IMG/VR virus record: IMGVR_UViG_3300032116_001186
Location: 1-25,639 of that record
Source: a virus
Strand: one strand, 5' to 3'
DNA length: 25,639 nt
Shown here piece by piece: positions 1-7,201 of this stretch (the first letter of the stretch is position 1; each line of letters opens with the position of its first letter). The notes under the pieces were generated by a model. The model was given only the letters and a program-made list of their open reading frames with translations. It did not search any database and was not told the DNA's origin. The position numbers and the translations under genes are program-made.

Positions 1-1406
1 TGACGGGTTCGGGTGTCAACACAAATTTCATTGAACCCGTTCGCCAAGGTATTTTTCAAAATGTGGTGGCGGGAACATCGATCACCGATTTGGAAAAATA
101 TTTGACAACGTACATTTTGGGAAATCCCAATGTGGACGGTTTGTTGTCCCGTTATGTGAAACAAGTTAGTCGGGACGCGTTGAACCAATACGACGGCCAA
201 GTCAACGCCAAGATCGCGGAGGAATTCGGATTGGACGCGTTTCGATACGTCGGTTCGTTGATCGACGATTCACGTCCCCAATGTCGTCGTTGGGTCAACA
301 TGCGGGTGATCCAAAAATCCGAGTTGAACAACGAGTTGAATTGGGCCACATCAAACGGGACGGGAATGATCCCAGGAACGAACGCGGAAAATTTCGCGGT
401 GTTTCGTGGCGGTTACAATTGCAGACATTCGGCGATCCCGTTCAAATTGACCAAATCACAACGCGAACAATTGGGAATGGAGGCGGAAAAAACCGAGGAA
501 AAACAAACAACCAAGGTTGACGATCAAATCGCAGAGGTAAAAAAGGACAATAAAACGACCCAAAAGGAATTCGACCAAGCGGTGGCCAAAAAACAATTGA
601 ATGACGAATATTTCATTTCGTCCCAATCGCCACAAATCAACAAAGCGTTTTTTGATTTGATCGCCGACCAAGACGGGGCCGCGGAAATCGCCGCAGAGTT
701 CAACACGATTTCGGGTTTGGTTTCCGCAACCGAGGCAACCAACCCACAATCCAAATCCAAATTGTTCGACAACAAACCCAAGATCAACAAATACAATGTT
801 TTCAAATTGGGAAAGGGTGTCGGCGGCGCGTGTGGAATTGACAACAAATGTTGTTTGGTCAAAGTAGGGAAAGGACAAACAATCATTGGTCGTTCATACG
901 ACGACGAATTCAAGATCGCCACCGAAAAAATGGAGGAATGGCACAAAAAAAATGTTCCCAATGGTCGCATTGGAACCAATTCAAAAGGTCAAAAAGTTTA
1001 CGCGGACGAACAAGGTTACACGATCGCGGCAATTGATAAAAATGGGAAACCCCGATTTTTCACCATGTCGTCATTGTCGGAGGCCATGGACAAAAATGTC
1101 GCCCCAACCGTGACCCATGAATTCGCCCATTTGATCCACAACAAAGTGGATCCGAAATCATTCGCGGGAATGGGTGATCGTGTAAAAATCAAAGATTTGG
1201 CCGCCCAATTGGGTGTCAAATTAAGCGACGCCCCAACCACATACGGATCAACCAATTGGTCCGAGTTTTGGACCGAATCATGGACCGCTTACACATACGC
1301 CCCAAAATGGTTTGAAACGGAACACAACGCCGCGTTCAAGTTATTCGAAAAATTATTGGACGAATATCAAATCGACCCGAAAACAATCAAACAATTCACA
1401 AAATGA
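1..1406 (+). CDS. Phage head morphogenesis (SPP1 gp7 / Mu F-like) protein fused to a C-terminal HExxH metallopeptidase-like domain, 5'-partial
   Basis: The reading frame is open from the left edge (first full codon at 3), so the gene starts outside the window; the GTG at 63 is internal. Counting residues from that GTG, about 40-130 resemble the C-terminal part of phage minor head/morphogenesis proteins: a helical lead-in, then DDSRPQCRRW and GGYNCRHSAIPF, the Cys/His pattern typical of that family. A charged linker follows (about 135-175). At 351-359 there is THEFAHLIH, an HExxH zinc-protease signature (H352, E353, H356), with WSEFWTESWTAY at 399-410 offering a possible third ligand (E401 or E405). 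The family acts in capsid assembly next to the portal. The protease part could act in head maturation, in virion processing or on a host target; the sequence does not say which. It overlaps the next gene by ATGA. Confidence 0.8.
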   Translation, partial: TGSGVNTNFIEPVRQGIFQNVVAGTSITDLEKYLTTYILGNPNVDGLLSRYVKQVSRDALNQYDGQVNAKIAEEFGLDAFRYVGSLIDDSRPQCRRWVNMRVIQKSELNNELNWATSNGTGMIPGTNAENFAVFRGGYNCRHSAIPFKLTKSQREQLGMEAEKTEEKQTTKVDDQIAEVKKDNKTTQKEFDQAVAKKQLNDEYFISSQSPQINKAFFDLIADQDGAAEIAAEFNTISGLVSATEATNPQSKSKLFDNKPKINKYNVFKLGKGVGGACGIDNKCCLVKVGKGQTIIGRSYDDEFKIATEKMEEWHKKNVPNGRIGTNSKGQKVYADEQGYTIAAIDKNGKPRFFTMSSLSEAMDKNVAPTVTHEFAHLIHNKVDPKSFAGMGDRVKIKDLAAQLGVKLSDAPTTYGSTNWSEFWTESWTAYTYAPKWFETEHNAAFKLFEKLLDEYQIDPKTIKQFTK

Positions 1407-1594
1407 CAATTGAAAAAATGACCGAATTGGCGGAAATGACAAACATGGCCGCCATGAATGACGACATTGAAACATTGAAAAAAATCAAATCGATCATTGA
1501 CAACGACAACACCGAGGAATTCAAATCAAACATGGGTGACGAATGGTTTTATTCGTCATTGACGTCCGCGCAAATCAACGCGTTGGAATCATGA
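1403..1594 (+). CDS. Small acidic helical protein, unknown function
   Basis: The predicted protein has 63 residues. Its ATG overlaps the stop of the head morphogenesis gene (ATGA), so it is probably translated by coupling. It is acidic and predicted mostly helical, starting MTIEKMTELAEMTNMAAMNDD, with a middle KKIKSIIDND stretch and no Cys or membrane segment. I do not recognise it. Its position between minor head protein and scaffold suggests a head-module accessory factor, but this is inference only. The last codons overlap the -33-like box of the promoter that serves the next gene. Confidence 0.6.
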   Translation: MTIEKMTELAEMTNMAAMNDDIETLKKIKSIIDNDNTEEFKSNMGDEWFYSSLTSAQINALES

Positions 1595-1610
1595 ATTTGA
1601 CGTATATTTG
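1583..1610 (+). promoter_or_regulatory. Bacteroidota-type promoter (TTG-N17-TATATTTG)
   Basis: TTG at 1583-1585 and TATATTTG at 1603-1610 match the Bacteroidota -33/-7 arrangement (TTG ... TAnnTTTG). The core TTTGACGTATATTTG at 1596-1610 is repeated exactly at 9247-9261 and nearly so at 20909-20923. The downstream ATG is at 1627, giving a short leader ending in AACAAACAA. It lies over the 3' end of the preceding gene. Confidence 0.7.
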
Positions 1611-1626
1611 TGAAAACAACAAACAA

Positions 1627-1923
1627 ATGGAAAAAATCCGAATTCAAAACATCAAAACGGGCCAGGTGTCCGAAATTACAAAAACGGCGTGGGACCTATT
1701 AAAAAAAGGCGGACGATCAAAAGTTTTTGACGTGATCCCAACCCAAAATGAACCCGTGAAATTTGTCGTTCCCGTAGAGGAAACAACAATTGTTGAAACG
1801 ATCGTTGAATCACCAATCGCGGACGAACCACAAACGGAATTTGTTGACATTGATCAACCAACCGCCGAGGAAACAAACGAGGAATCCGCACCCAAAAAAC
1901 GCGGTCCAAAATCTAACAAATAA
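1627..1923 (+). CDS. Small protein with acidic Thr/Glu/Pro-rich middle and basic C-terminus, unknown function
   Basis: I chose ATG 1627, 16 bases after the promoter box, over an upstream in-frame codon that precedes the promoter; this gives 98 residues. About 1-45 look folded (KIRIQNIKTGQVSEI, then AWDLLKKGGRSKVFDVI). About 46-85 are low-complexity and acidic (VVPVEETTIVETIVESP). The tail KKRGPKSNK is strongly basic. The fold resembles small head-accessory proteins found beside scaffolds, but I do not recognise a family. The tail phrase PIADEP recurs as PIADQP in the protein at 5223. Confidence 0.65.
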   Translation: MEKIRIQNIKTGQVSEITKTAWDLLKKGGRSKVFDVIPTQNEPVKFVVPVEETTIVETIVESPIADEPQTEFVDIDQPTAEETNEESAPKKRGPKSNK

Positions 1924-1937
1924 AAAAACAACGACCC

Positions 1938-2780
1938 ATGTCAAAGATTGAAACATTTTTGAAAAAAATCGGTGTCCCAGGTGACGCGATTTCAAAATTG
2001 ACCGCCGAGGACGACACAACACCAATCGAGGAAATCGCCACATCATTCAAGGCCGTCCAACGTGACGTGTTGAAAAATGATCCCGAATTCATTCAACCCA
2101 TAAAGGACGAAATCCGCGGATCCGAATTGTCCAAGATCGAACACAAATTGAAAAAAACGTTCAATTTACCGTCCGAGGAAATAAAGGACAAAAAGTTCGA
2201 CGAAATCATTTCGATCGCATACGACCGCGCGTCCAAGGCAACCGCCCAAGGCGCGGAGGAAATCCAAAAAAAGTTGATCGAATTGTCCAATGAAAACAAA
2301 CGATTGTTGGAGGACGTGATCCCCGCCAAAGAAAACGAGGCCAAAAACCAAATCAAAACATTCAAACGTGAATCGATCATTTCCCAAGCGATCGCCAAAC
2401 GTCAATTGATTGTTTCGGCGGACGTGGTGAACCCCGCGGTTCGTTCATTTTTGGACAACAATTTCAACGTTGACGTTGACGACAATGGTCAATTGGTGGT
2501 CAAGACAAAAAATAATTTGAACCCATTGAACCAGGACGGGACGAAAATCGTTACCTTTGACGAAATATTGGATTCGCATTTGGCCCAATTGGGGGTGATC
2601 AAACAATCAAATGGATCACCGAACAATCCACCAATGAATCCAAAAGGAACGCCGCCCAACCCCGCATACAACGGAGGCAACGACGGACCGAAATATCAAT
2701 TGGCGGGTCTTAAAAAGGCCCAACAAAACGCCGAGGAATTGACCAAAATGAAAACATTCGGTCAAGGATCCGCAGAATAA
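1938..2780 (+). CDS. Probable capsid scaffolding protein
   Basis: The protein has 280 residues and lies directly upstream of the probable major capsid gene, where tailed phages usually carry the scaffold. It is highly charged and helical, with a likely coiled coil at about 95-140 (EEIQKKLIELSNENKRLLED). The C-terminal part is Pro/Gly/Asn-rich (about 228-250, NGSPNNPPMNPKGTPPNP), followed by a short helical tail (KKAQQNAEELTKMKTFG). That plan, a coiled-coil core and a short C-terminal capsid-binding helix, is usual for scaffolds. In the family, scaffold directs coat assembly inside the procapsid and then leaves. No protease motif is visible here. The identification rests on position and composition, not on a conserved motif. 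Confidence 0.65.
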   Translation: MSKIETFLKKIGVPGDAISKLTAEDDTTPIEEIATSFKAVQRDVLKNDPEFIQPIKDEIRGSELSKIEHKLKKTFNLPSEEIKDKKFDEIISIAYDRASKATAQGAEEIQKKLIELSNENKRLLEDVIPAKENEAKNQIKTFKRESIISQAIAKRQLIVSADVVNPAVRSFLDNNFNVDVDDNGQLVVKTKNNLNPLNQDGTKIVTFDEILDSHLAQLGVIKQSNGSPNNPPMNPKGTPPNPAYNGGNDGPKYQLAGLKKAQQNAEELTKMKTFGQGSAE

Positions 2781-2954
2781 AAAACGGGCCGTCGGGCCAA
2801 AACGAAATCCACGGGTTCGCCAAACCAAAATGGCAAACAACGGGGAACCGACCCATTTCGGAATGATCACATTTTTGTGTGGTTGTGACGTCATGGGTTT
2901 CGTGTTTTAGGACCCCACCAAAATCAAAAAAGTTAAACCAAAAAAAAAAACATC
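2781..2954 (+). other. 174-base 5' untranslated/intergenic region before the capsid gene
   Basis: No gene is visible. It contains nested inverted repeats: ACCCAT (2851-2856) with ATGGGT (2893-2898), enclosing TCACA (2867-2871) with TGTGA (2884-2888). The 8-base palindrome TGACGTCA lies at 2886-2893. A weak promoter candidate is TTG 2883-2885, 17 bases, then TGTTTTAG 2903-2910. The last bases before ATG are a long A-run rather than a Shine-Dalgarno site. The capsid mRNA may therefore start here or carry a structured leader. Confidence 0.45.
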
Positions 2955-3977
2955 ATGGCATTTACACAAGGTCTTTGTCAAAAATTACAAGCGGATTTGA
3001 ATTCCGTGGCGGGAATGAACGCCCCCGCATTGAAACGCGATCGCGTTGGTTATTTGGACGCGTTAATGTCCGAGGAAAACCGAATGGGATTTGAAGCGAT
3101 TCCAATCCCAACGAACGGAAAAAATCGCACCGTTCAAGTGAATTACATTCAACGCGGAACCGATTCGGACGTGAATTTGACATGTTCAAATTCATGTGAC
3201 ACCGAACAAGAAATCGCGCCGTTTGAAACCAACGTGTCAATCACGAATTGTTTGGAAACCAAAGGAATGAAATTTTCCGAGGATCAAATGAGAAAATTGT
3301 GTGAGGCGGATTCGGTTTATGTATCGAACGTGATCATGTCACAAATGAACGCAATCAACACCGCATTGAACAAACAATTGTTGGCGGAACAAGCGTCAAA
3401 TTTTGGAAAGTTCGCAGACGGAACAACCCAAAAATCAATCAAATTGTTCGAAGCAACAACAAACGCCCCCCGTGCGATCGCGTCGGCCCAAATCCGTCAC
3501 GAATACGATTTGGTTGGTGCGAGTGGTGCGCCAATGATCATTGGCGGCGGGAATTTCGATTTGTACGCAAAAACACAACAAATCGCATGTTGTAACGCCA
3601 ACACGGGAACCGATTTGTCACGTTGGACCGATTACATGTATTTCAACGACCGTTTCGCGGAAAGCGTAATTGGTGCGGGTGAATTCGTGGTTTTGGCCCC
3701 GAACGCGGTTCAATTGTTGACATGGAACAAATACGTTGGCGATTACGCAAAAAGAAACGACGTTTTCGAACACGGAACGATCACCGATCCATTCACGGGT
3801 TTGACATACGATTTGAAAGTTCATTACGACGATTGTGCCGACGAATGGTCGATCAAATTGTTGTTGAATTGGGAATTGTTTTTCATTCCAGGACAAGCGT
3901 TCAAATCGTCGGATCCAAATTTTGGCGTGAATTACACGTTCAATTTCAAAGATTGTTCAACAATCGTTGGTTGTTAA
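2955..3977 (+). CDS. Probable major capsid protein
   Basis: The protein has 340 residues and follows the scaffold-like gene. It has no signal peptide or membrane segment and a mixed alpha/beta pattern. Near the N-terminus, GYLDALMSEENRMGFEAIPI resembles the start of a coat protein; later come a long helix (SEDQMRKLCEADSVYVSNVI) and late beta-rich segments (FTGLTYDLKVHYDDCADEW). Ten or more Cys residues are present, many in the N-terminal and C-terminal thirds, which is high for a coat protein. Its own A-rich leader upstream and a hairpin immediately downstream fit a highly expressed unit. HK97-fold identity is inferred from position and size, not shown by a motif. Confidence 0.7.
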   Translation: MAFTQGLCQKLQADLNSVAGMNAPALKRDRVGYLDALMSEENRMGFEAIPIPTNGKNRTVQVNYIQRGTDSDVNLTCSNSCDTEQEIAPFETNVSITNCLETKGMKFSEDQMRKLCEADSVYVSNVIMSQMNAINTALNKQLLAEQASNFGKFADGTTQKSIKLFEATTNAPRAIASAQIRHEYDLVGASGAPMIIGGGNFDLYAKTQQIACCNANTGTDLSRWTDYMYFNDRFAESVIGAGEFVVLAPNAVQLLTWNKYVGDYAKRNDVFEHGTITDPFTGLTYDLKVHYDDCADEWSIKLLLNWELFFIPGQAFKSSDPNFGVNYTFNFKDCSTIVGC

Positions 3978-3984
3978 AAAAAAC

Positions 3985-4011
3985 ACCACCCCGATCAATG
4001 ATTGGGGTGGT
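3985..4011. terminator. Hairpin after capsid gene (possible bidirectional or minus-strand terminator)
   Basis: ACCACCCCGATC (3985-3996) pairs with GATTGGGGTGGT (4000-4011) around a 3-base loop, with one G-T wobble. On the + strand the hairpin is followed only by TTCAATTCAATT. On the minus strand it is followed by a run of eight T (the A-run at 3976-3983), so it is the better intrinsic terminator in that direction. On the + strand it may end or protect the capsid mRNA. Confidence 0.7.
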
Positions 4012-4049
4012 TCAATTCAATTAAGTTAAACAAAAAAAATCAAAAAAAT

Positions 4050-4592
4050 ATGGCATTGTGTCCAAGTACATGCGCCCCCGATCTTCCCGAAAGTTATTCG
4101 GGCGGGTGTGGCGTTTCCACACGAAACGGTGGAATTTCAAAATTGGCGTTCGTGAAATGTGATTACACGTTCACCGACATTTCGGATCGAACCGAATGGA
4201 TCGCGGCGATCGCGTCGAAAAATGTTGTTTTGACGGGTTTGATTTTGGGTCAAAAACCCAAGGGATCATTCACAAAAAAACGAATTTCGTCATGTGGTCC
4301 CGAAGCGATCGTGGGCGGTGAAAAATCCGTGACGTTCCAAGATTACAATTCAAATCCCGAAGATTGTATGGACATCGATTTTTGGAACAAGATCCAACAA
4401 AACGCGACCAATTATCAATTTGGTTACTACACATGTGACGGGTATTTTTACGGATTGATCGAATCGTTCCAAATTGAAGTCGATCAAGTGATCGAGGACA
4501 ACAACACGGGGTCAATCTTTTTTGACGGAACCGTGACATGGAACACGACCACAATTCCGTGTGGCGTTGCGGTGAATTTGGACGGAATTTAA
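4050..4592 (+). CDS. Phage structural protein, candidate major tail (tube) protein
   Basis: ATG 4050 follows an A-rich leader; an upstream in-frame ATG at 4002 lies inside the hairpin and is unlikely. The protein has 180 residues. The N-terminus is Cys-rich (CPSTCAPDLPESYSGGCG). The body is beta-rich, with VTFQDYNSNPEDCMDIDFWN and a C-terminal strand-rich SIFFDGTVTWNTTTIPCG. The order of a question-like strand, a Phe-Trp-Asn helix and a late FDGTVTW strand reminds me of tail-tube proteins of Bacteroidota phages, but this is from memory and not proof. It lies between two terminator-like hairpins, consistent with a separately and strongly expressed virion protein. Confidence 0.55.
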   Translation: MALCPSTCAPDLPESYSGGCGVSTRNGGISKLAFVKCDYTFTDISDRTEWIAAIASKNVVLTGLILGQKPKGSFTKKRISSCGPEAIVGGEKSVTFQDYNSNPEDCMDIDFWNKIQQNATNYQFGYYTCDGYFYGLIESFQIEVDQVIEDNNTGSIFFDGTVTWNTTTIPCGVAVNLDGI

Positions 4593-4615
4593 TTCGTCCA
4601 AATCTTTGTTCATTG

Positions 4616-4662
4616 AAAACCCCGTGGTGTTTGTTCGCCATGGGGTTTTTTTTATTATTTTT
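4616..4662 (+). terminator. Strong intrinsic terminator
   Basis: AAAACCCCGTGG (4616-4627) pairs with CCATGGGGTTTT (4638-4649), with one G-T wobble and a 10-base loop. A T-rich tract follows to 4662. This is the clearest forward terminator in the window and ends the transcript of the 4050 gene. Confidence 0.88.
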
Positions 4663-4683
4663 GAAAACATAAACCAAAAAAAA

Positions 4684-5226
4684 ATGGCCGAAATCATTTC
4701 ACAAATCGACCCAAAAACGGGTGAATCCGTGTTTGTTGATCGTGCAACGGGCGAAATCGTTGTTGTTGAAACATTCCAAATCAAAGGATCCGACGTCGTT
4801 GACGCGGGATCGGGCGAAATTGTTTTCACAGTTCAAAAGGACGGGGAATTGGTTGACGCCAAGGGCCAACCCGCCCGTGTGACCATTGATCCAAAATCGG
4901 GTGAAATATTGGTCAACGGTTCGCCATACGGAAAAACAACCGACGGTGGTGGTGGTGGAACGGATCCCGTTGATCCAAAGGATCCAAACGGTGGTGGTGG
5001 ATCAAACGGTGGTGGTGGATCAAATGTCAATGACACGGCCAACGCGTTTTCAAAAACCAAAATTGACCGAAATGGAATCCCCGCGGGGAACGTTGTTCCA
5101 TTGATCCAAATGGACAACCGAGGTCGTCAAATCAATTTCACCCAGGCCGTCGCAAAATCCGCCCAAATTACATTGGGCAAAGGTGGCGCGGGATTGGGAA
5201 CGGATTTCAAAAAACGAAACAAATGA
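4684..5226 (+). CDS. Repetitive Gly-rich-linker protein, probable virion-associated
   Basis: ATG 4684 follows AACCAAAAAAAA; the upstream in-frame ATG at 4606 lies in the terminator, so I reject it. The protein has 180 residues. The N-terminal part holds four short repeats of the type D-x-x-T/S-G-E-I/S-V/L (DPKTGESVFV, DRATGEIVVV, DAGSGEIVFTV, DPKSGEILV), suggesting stacked beta hairpins. About 88-113 is a flexible linker with two NGGGGS units and a TDPVDPKDP stretch. The C-terminal domain (about 115-180) is basic, ending GTDFKKRNK. I do not recognise a family. The two-domain plan joined by a flexible linker fits a capsid-anchored or tail-anchored decoration protein. Confidence 0.6.
   Translation: MAEIISQIDPKTGESVFVDRATGEIVVVETFQIKGSDVVDAGSGEIVFTVQKDGELVDAKGQPARVTIDPKSGEILVNGSPYGKTTDGGGGGTDPVDPKDPNGGGGSNGGGGSNVNDTANAFSKTKIDRNGIPAGNVVPLIQMDNRGRQINFTQAVAKSAQITLGKGGAGLGTDFKKRNK
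4986..5021 (+). repeat. Tandem 18-base repeat (two copies)
   Basis: The unit AAACGGTGGTGGTGGATC occurs at 4986-5003 and again, identically, at 5004-5021. It encodes Asn-Gly-Gly-Gly-Gly-Ser twice within the linker of the 4684 protein, a likely site for copy-number change by slippage. Confidence 0.95.
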
Positions 5227-5654
5227 TTTTCCACCAACAACAATTGAACAATGTGGATCCAATGGTGAAATTTGCCGTTGAATTGATCCACAAACGTGTC
5301 GCGCCATTTGACGTTTTCGTTGTGGCGTCGGATCGTGAATCAACCGATCGGATCGAACGAATGGAGGTTGTCGCCAAGGGACAATTTACCAAACCGTCAT
5401 GGATCAAATCAACATCAAAATCCAACGGTGTGATTTTTTTTGTGACATCGACCAATTTCCGCAGAAAATCCAACAAAATGATTTCCGAGGCCATGGAGGC
5501 CACCAAAAAGGAAATCGAGGGGTTGACATTGGAATCGGTTGATCATGCAAAATTCACGGCGTTTTTTGTCGCCATGAAAGCCAAAAAAGAAAAAACCGAG
5601 GAACCGATCGCGGATCAACCCGCAGAGGAACCAACAATTGAATCCCAGGAATGA
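5223..5654 (+). CDS. Unknown protein with charged C-terminal tail
   Basis: The protein has 143 residues; its ATG overlaps the preceding stop (ATGA). About 1-110 look folded, with alternating strands (FDVFVVASDRES, GVIFFVTSTNFRRKS) and helices (MISEAMEATKKEIEGL). The last 30 residues are Lys- then Glu/Pro-rich (KKEKTEEPIADQPAEEP). No catalytic motif is evident. It sits between a probable virion protein and the endolysin gene, so it may be virion-related, but I do not recognise it. Confidence 0.6.
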   Translation: MIFHQQQLNNVDPMVKFAVELIHKRVAPFDVFVVASDRESTDRIERMEVVAKGQFTKPSWIKSTSKSNGVIFFVTSTNFRRKSNKMISEAMEATKKEIEGLTLESVDHAKFTAFFVAMKAKKEKTEEPIADQPAEEPTIESQE

Positions 5655-6160
5655 AAAAACCATTCAAATATTTGGTCATTCATTGCACCGCAACACATGA
5701 GGGGAAAAATATTTCACCCGAAACAATTGTTCGTTGGCATACGGCCCCACAACCAAATGGTCGTGGTTGGTCGCGTGTTGGATATTCGGACATGATTTTG
5801 TTGGACGGATCCCGTCACAAATTTGTGGAACACAATGGTGATCGATTCATTGACAACAATGAAATCACGAATGGCGTCAAAGGGATCAATTCAATCGCCC
5901 GTCATGTTGTTTATGTCGGAGGATTGGATCCAAAATCGTCCAAGGCCAAAAACACATTGACCGAGGTTCAAAAACAAACATTGATTGGAATCATTCATGA
6001 AGTGTTGGCGTATCAACCCGACGTGATCATTGGAGGCCACAATCAATTCGACAATAAAGCGTGTCCGTCATTTTGGGTTCCGAAATTTTTGGAATCAATT
6101 GGCGTTCCCGAAAAAAATATTTACAAAAACGACCCGTTTGGATATGGCCGCATGTTTTGA
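5651..6160 (+). CDS. Endolysin, N-acetylmuramoyl-L-alanine amidase (Amidase_2 / T7 lysozyme type)
   Basis: The protein has 169 residues, close to the size of T7 lysozyme, and is a single catalytic domain without a cell-wall binding module or signal peptide. It cleaves the amide bond between N-acetylmuramic acid and L-Ala of peptidoglycan. Visible family features are VIHCTAT with H11 as zinc ligand, GRGWSRVGYSD with Y45, and GGHNQFDNKACPSF with H130 and C138 as zinc ligands and K136 as the likely catalytic Lys. With no export signal it should need the holin encoded about 1 kb downstream. The ATG overlaps the previous stop. Confidence 0.93.
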   Translation: MKKPFKYLVIHCTATHEGKNISPETIVRWHTAPQPNGRGWSRVGYSDMILLDGSRHKFVEHNGDRFIDNNEITNGVKGINSIARHVVYVGGLDPKSSKAKNTLTEVQKQTLIGIIHEVLAYQPDVIIGGHNQFDNKACPSFWVPKFLESIGVPEKNIYKNDPFGYGRMF

Positions 6161-7085
6161 AAATTTCATTGGGATCCGTTGTGTTTCCCAAACCGCCCCA
6201 AAATCGGGGTTGTTCATTGACGATTTGGAGGGAATCAATTTAAGATTCGCCGCAGACGTGGCGGATTCGGGTTTTTCGTCGGGCGTCCAATTGGTTGAAT
6301 CGAAAATTCGATTCGCCACCCAATTGGTGTTGAACGACATCGCCCGTTTCACCATTCCATTTTTTCGAATGAATTCAATCGTTGACGAATTGGTTGTCGG
6401 CGAATGGAAAAACACATTTTTGACACCCGATCCAAGCGATCGAGGCGTTCGGATCACAACCCGCGAATCGCGATTGTTGCGCGTCCGTGTTCAATCCGTT
6501 CAAATTCGGATCATGGAACCAAATTTCATTGGCCAAATCAAAATTGTGGACGGGACCCAGGTGGCCACGTTTGATTTTGAAACCGACGCGAATGGAAACG
6601 CCGAGGTGTTCCCGAATTATTTGTCGCAGACGGCGGAAATTTACGTTGTCCAAGACAACACCGCGATCAATCCAAACAACACCATGGTCAAAGGTGGTTG
6701 TTCATGTTCGTCAAAAAAATCGGAATTCATGATCGCCAACGGTTGGAATGGTGTCACAACCACGACAACGTCGTTTGGTTTGGTTGTCCAAGCCAACGCG
6801 GAATGTTCAACCGACGAAATCGGTTGTGTGTTGGCCCAAAAAATTCGTTTCGCGGTTTTGTATCGTGCGGGAATTGAAATAATAAAGGAGGCGATCACAA
6901 CCGATCGTTTGAATTCGGTGACGTTGTTGGATTCCGACAAATGTGAATTTTTGTTGACCGAATTCAACAACCAATACAAACAACAATTTGAAACCGTCGT
7001 CCAAACATTGCCCGAATTGTTTTCACGAATCGACGACATTTGTGTCGTGTGCAATCAATCGCGGTATGTTTACGGAACGCCATAA
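6144..7085 (+). CDS. Bacteroidota-phage structural-type protein, unknown role
   Basis: I chose ATG 6144, overlapping the end of the amidase gene by 17 bases; the protein has 313 residues. The start FIGIRCVSQTAPKSGLFIDDLEGINL resembles a conserved N-terminal motif (glycine-leucine-[FY]-I-[ND]-D-L-x-G-I) that I remember from Bacteroidota phage and prophage proteins of unknown structure. Further in, beta-rich stretches (IGQIKIVDGTQVATFDFETD) precede GGCSCSSKKSEF, then a helical C-terminal part ending with two CxxC-like Cys (DICVVCNQS). It has no transmembrane segment. It is likely a virion or tail component, from context only. Confidence 0.65.
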   Translation: MAACFENFIGIRCVSQTAPKSGLFIDDLEGINLRFAADVADSGFSSGVQLVESKIRFATQLVLNDIARFTIPFFRMNSIVDELVVGEWKNTFLTPDPSDRGVRITTRESRLLRVRVQSVQIRIMEPNFIGQIKIVDGTQVATFDFETDANGNAEVFPNYLSQTAEIYVVQDNTAINPNNTMVKGGCSCSSKKSEFMIANGWNGVTTTTTSFGLVVQANAECSTDEIGCVLAQKIRFAVLYRAGIEIIKEAITTDRLNSVTLLDSDKCEFLLTEFNNQYKQQFETVVQTLPELFSRIDDICVVCNQSRYVYGTP

Positions 7086-7097
7086 AACAACAAGATC

Positions 7098-7181
7098 ATG
7101 AAATGTAATTGCAACAAGCCAAGCCGACCCGCGTCGCGTCCCGTTTCACGTCCAACGTCGAAACCACGTCCAAGGTATTGA
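7098..7181 (+). CDS. 27-residue Arg/Pro/Ser-rich mini-protein (candidate)
   Basis: ATG 7098 to TGA 7179-7181 encodes a 27-residue peptide starting MKCNCNKPSRPASRP and continuing with S-R-P and S-K-P repeats to the C-terminus. It has a CxC at the start, like the 9277 protein (MNCGC). Codons follow the window's habit of avoiding CT. It lies in the gap before the holin, on a frame different from the rival TTG-started extension of the holin. It may be a real peptide, or only a leader. No family is recognised. Confidence 0.4.
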   Translation: MKCNCNKPSRPASRPVSRPTSKPRPRY

Positions 7182-7201
7182 ACAACAAAACAAAATCGAT
7201 C

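Noticed and set aside
2879-3094. Small + strand frame spanning the capsid leader
   Set aside because: It crosses the structured leader and then overlaps the well-supported capsid gene in another frame; its product is a basic, repeat-poor sequence.
7109-7201. Upstream TTG-started extension of the holin
   Set aside because: ATG 7202 gives a full holin-like protein; the extension uses a rare start and overlaps a better candidate mini-gene.
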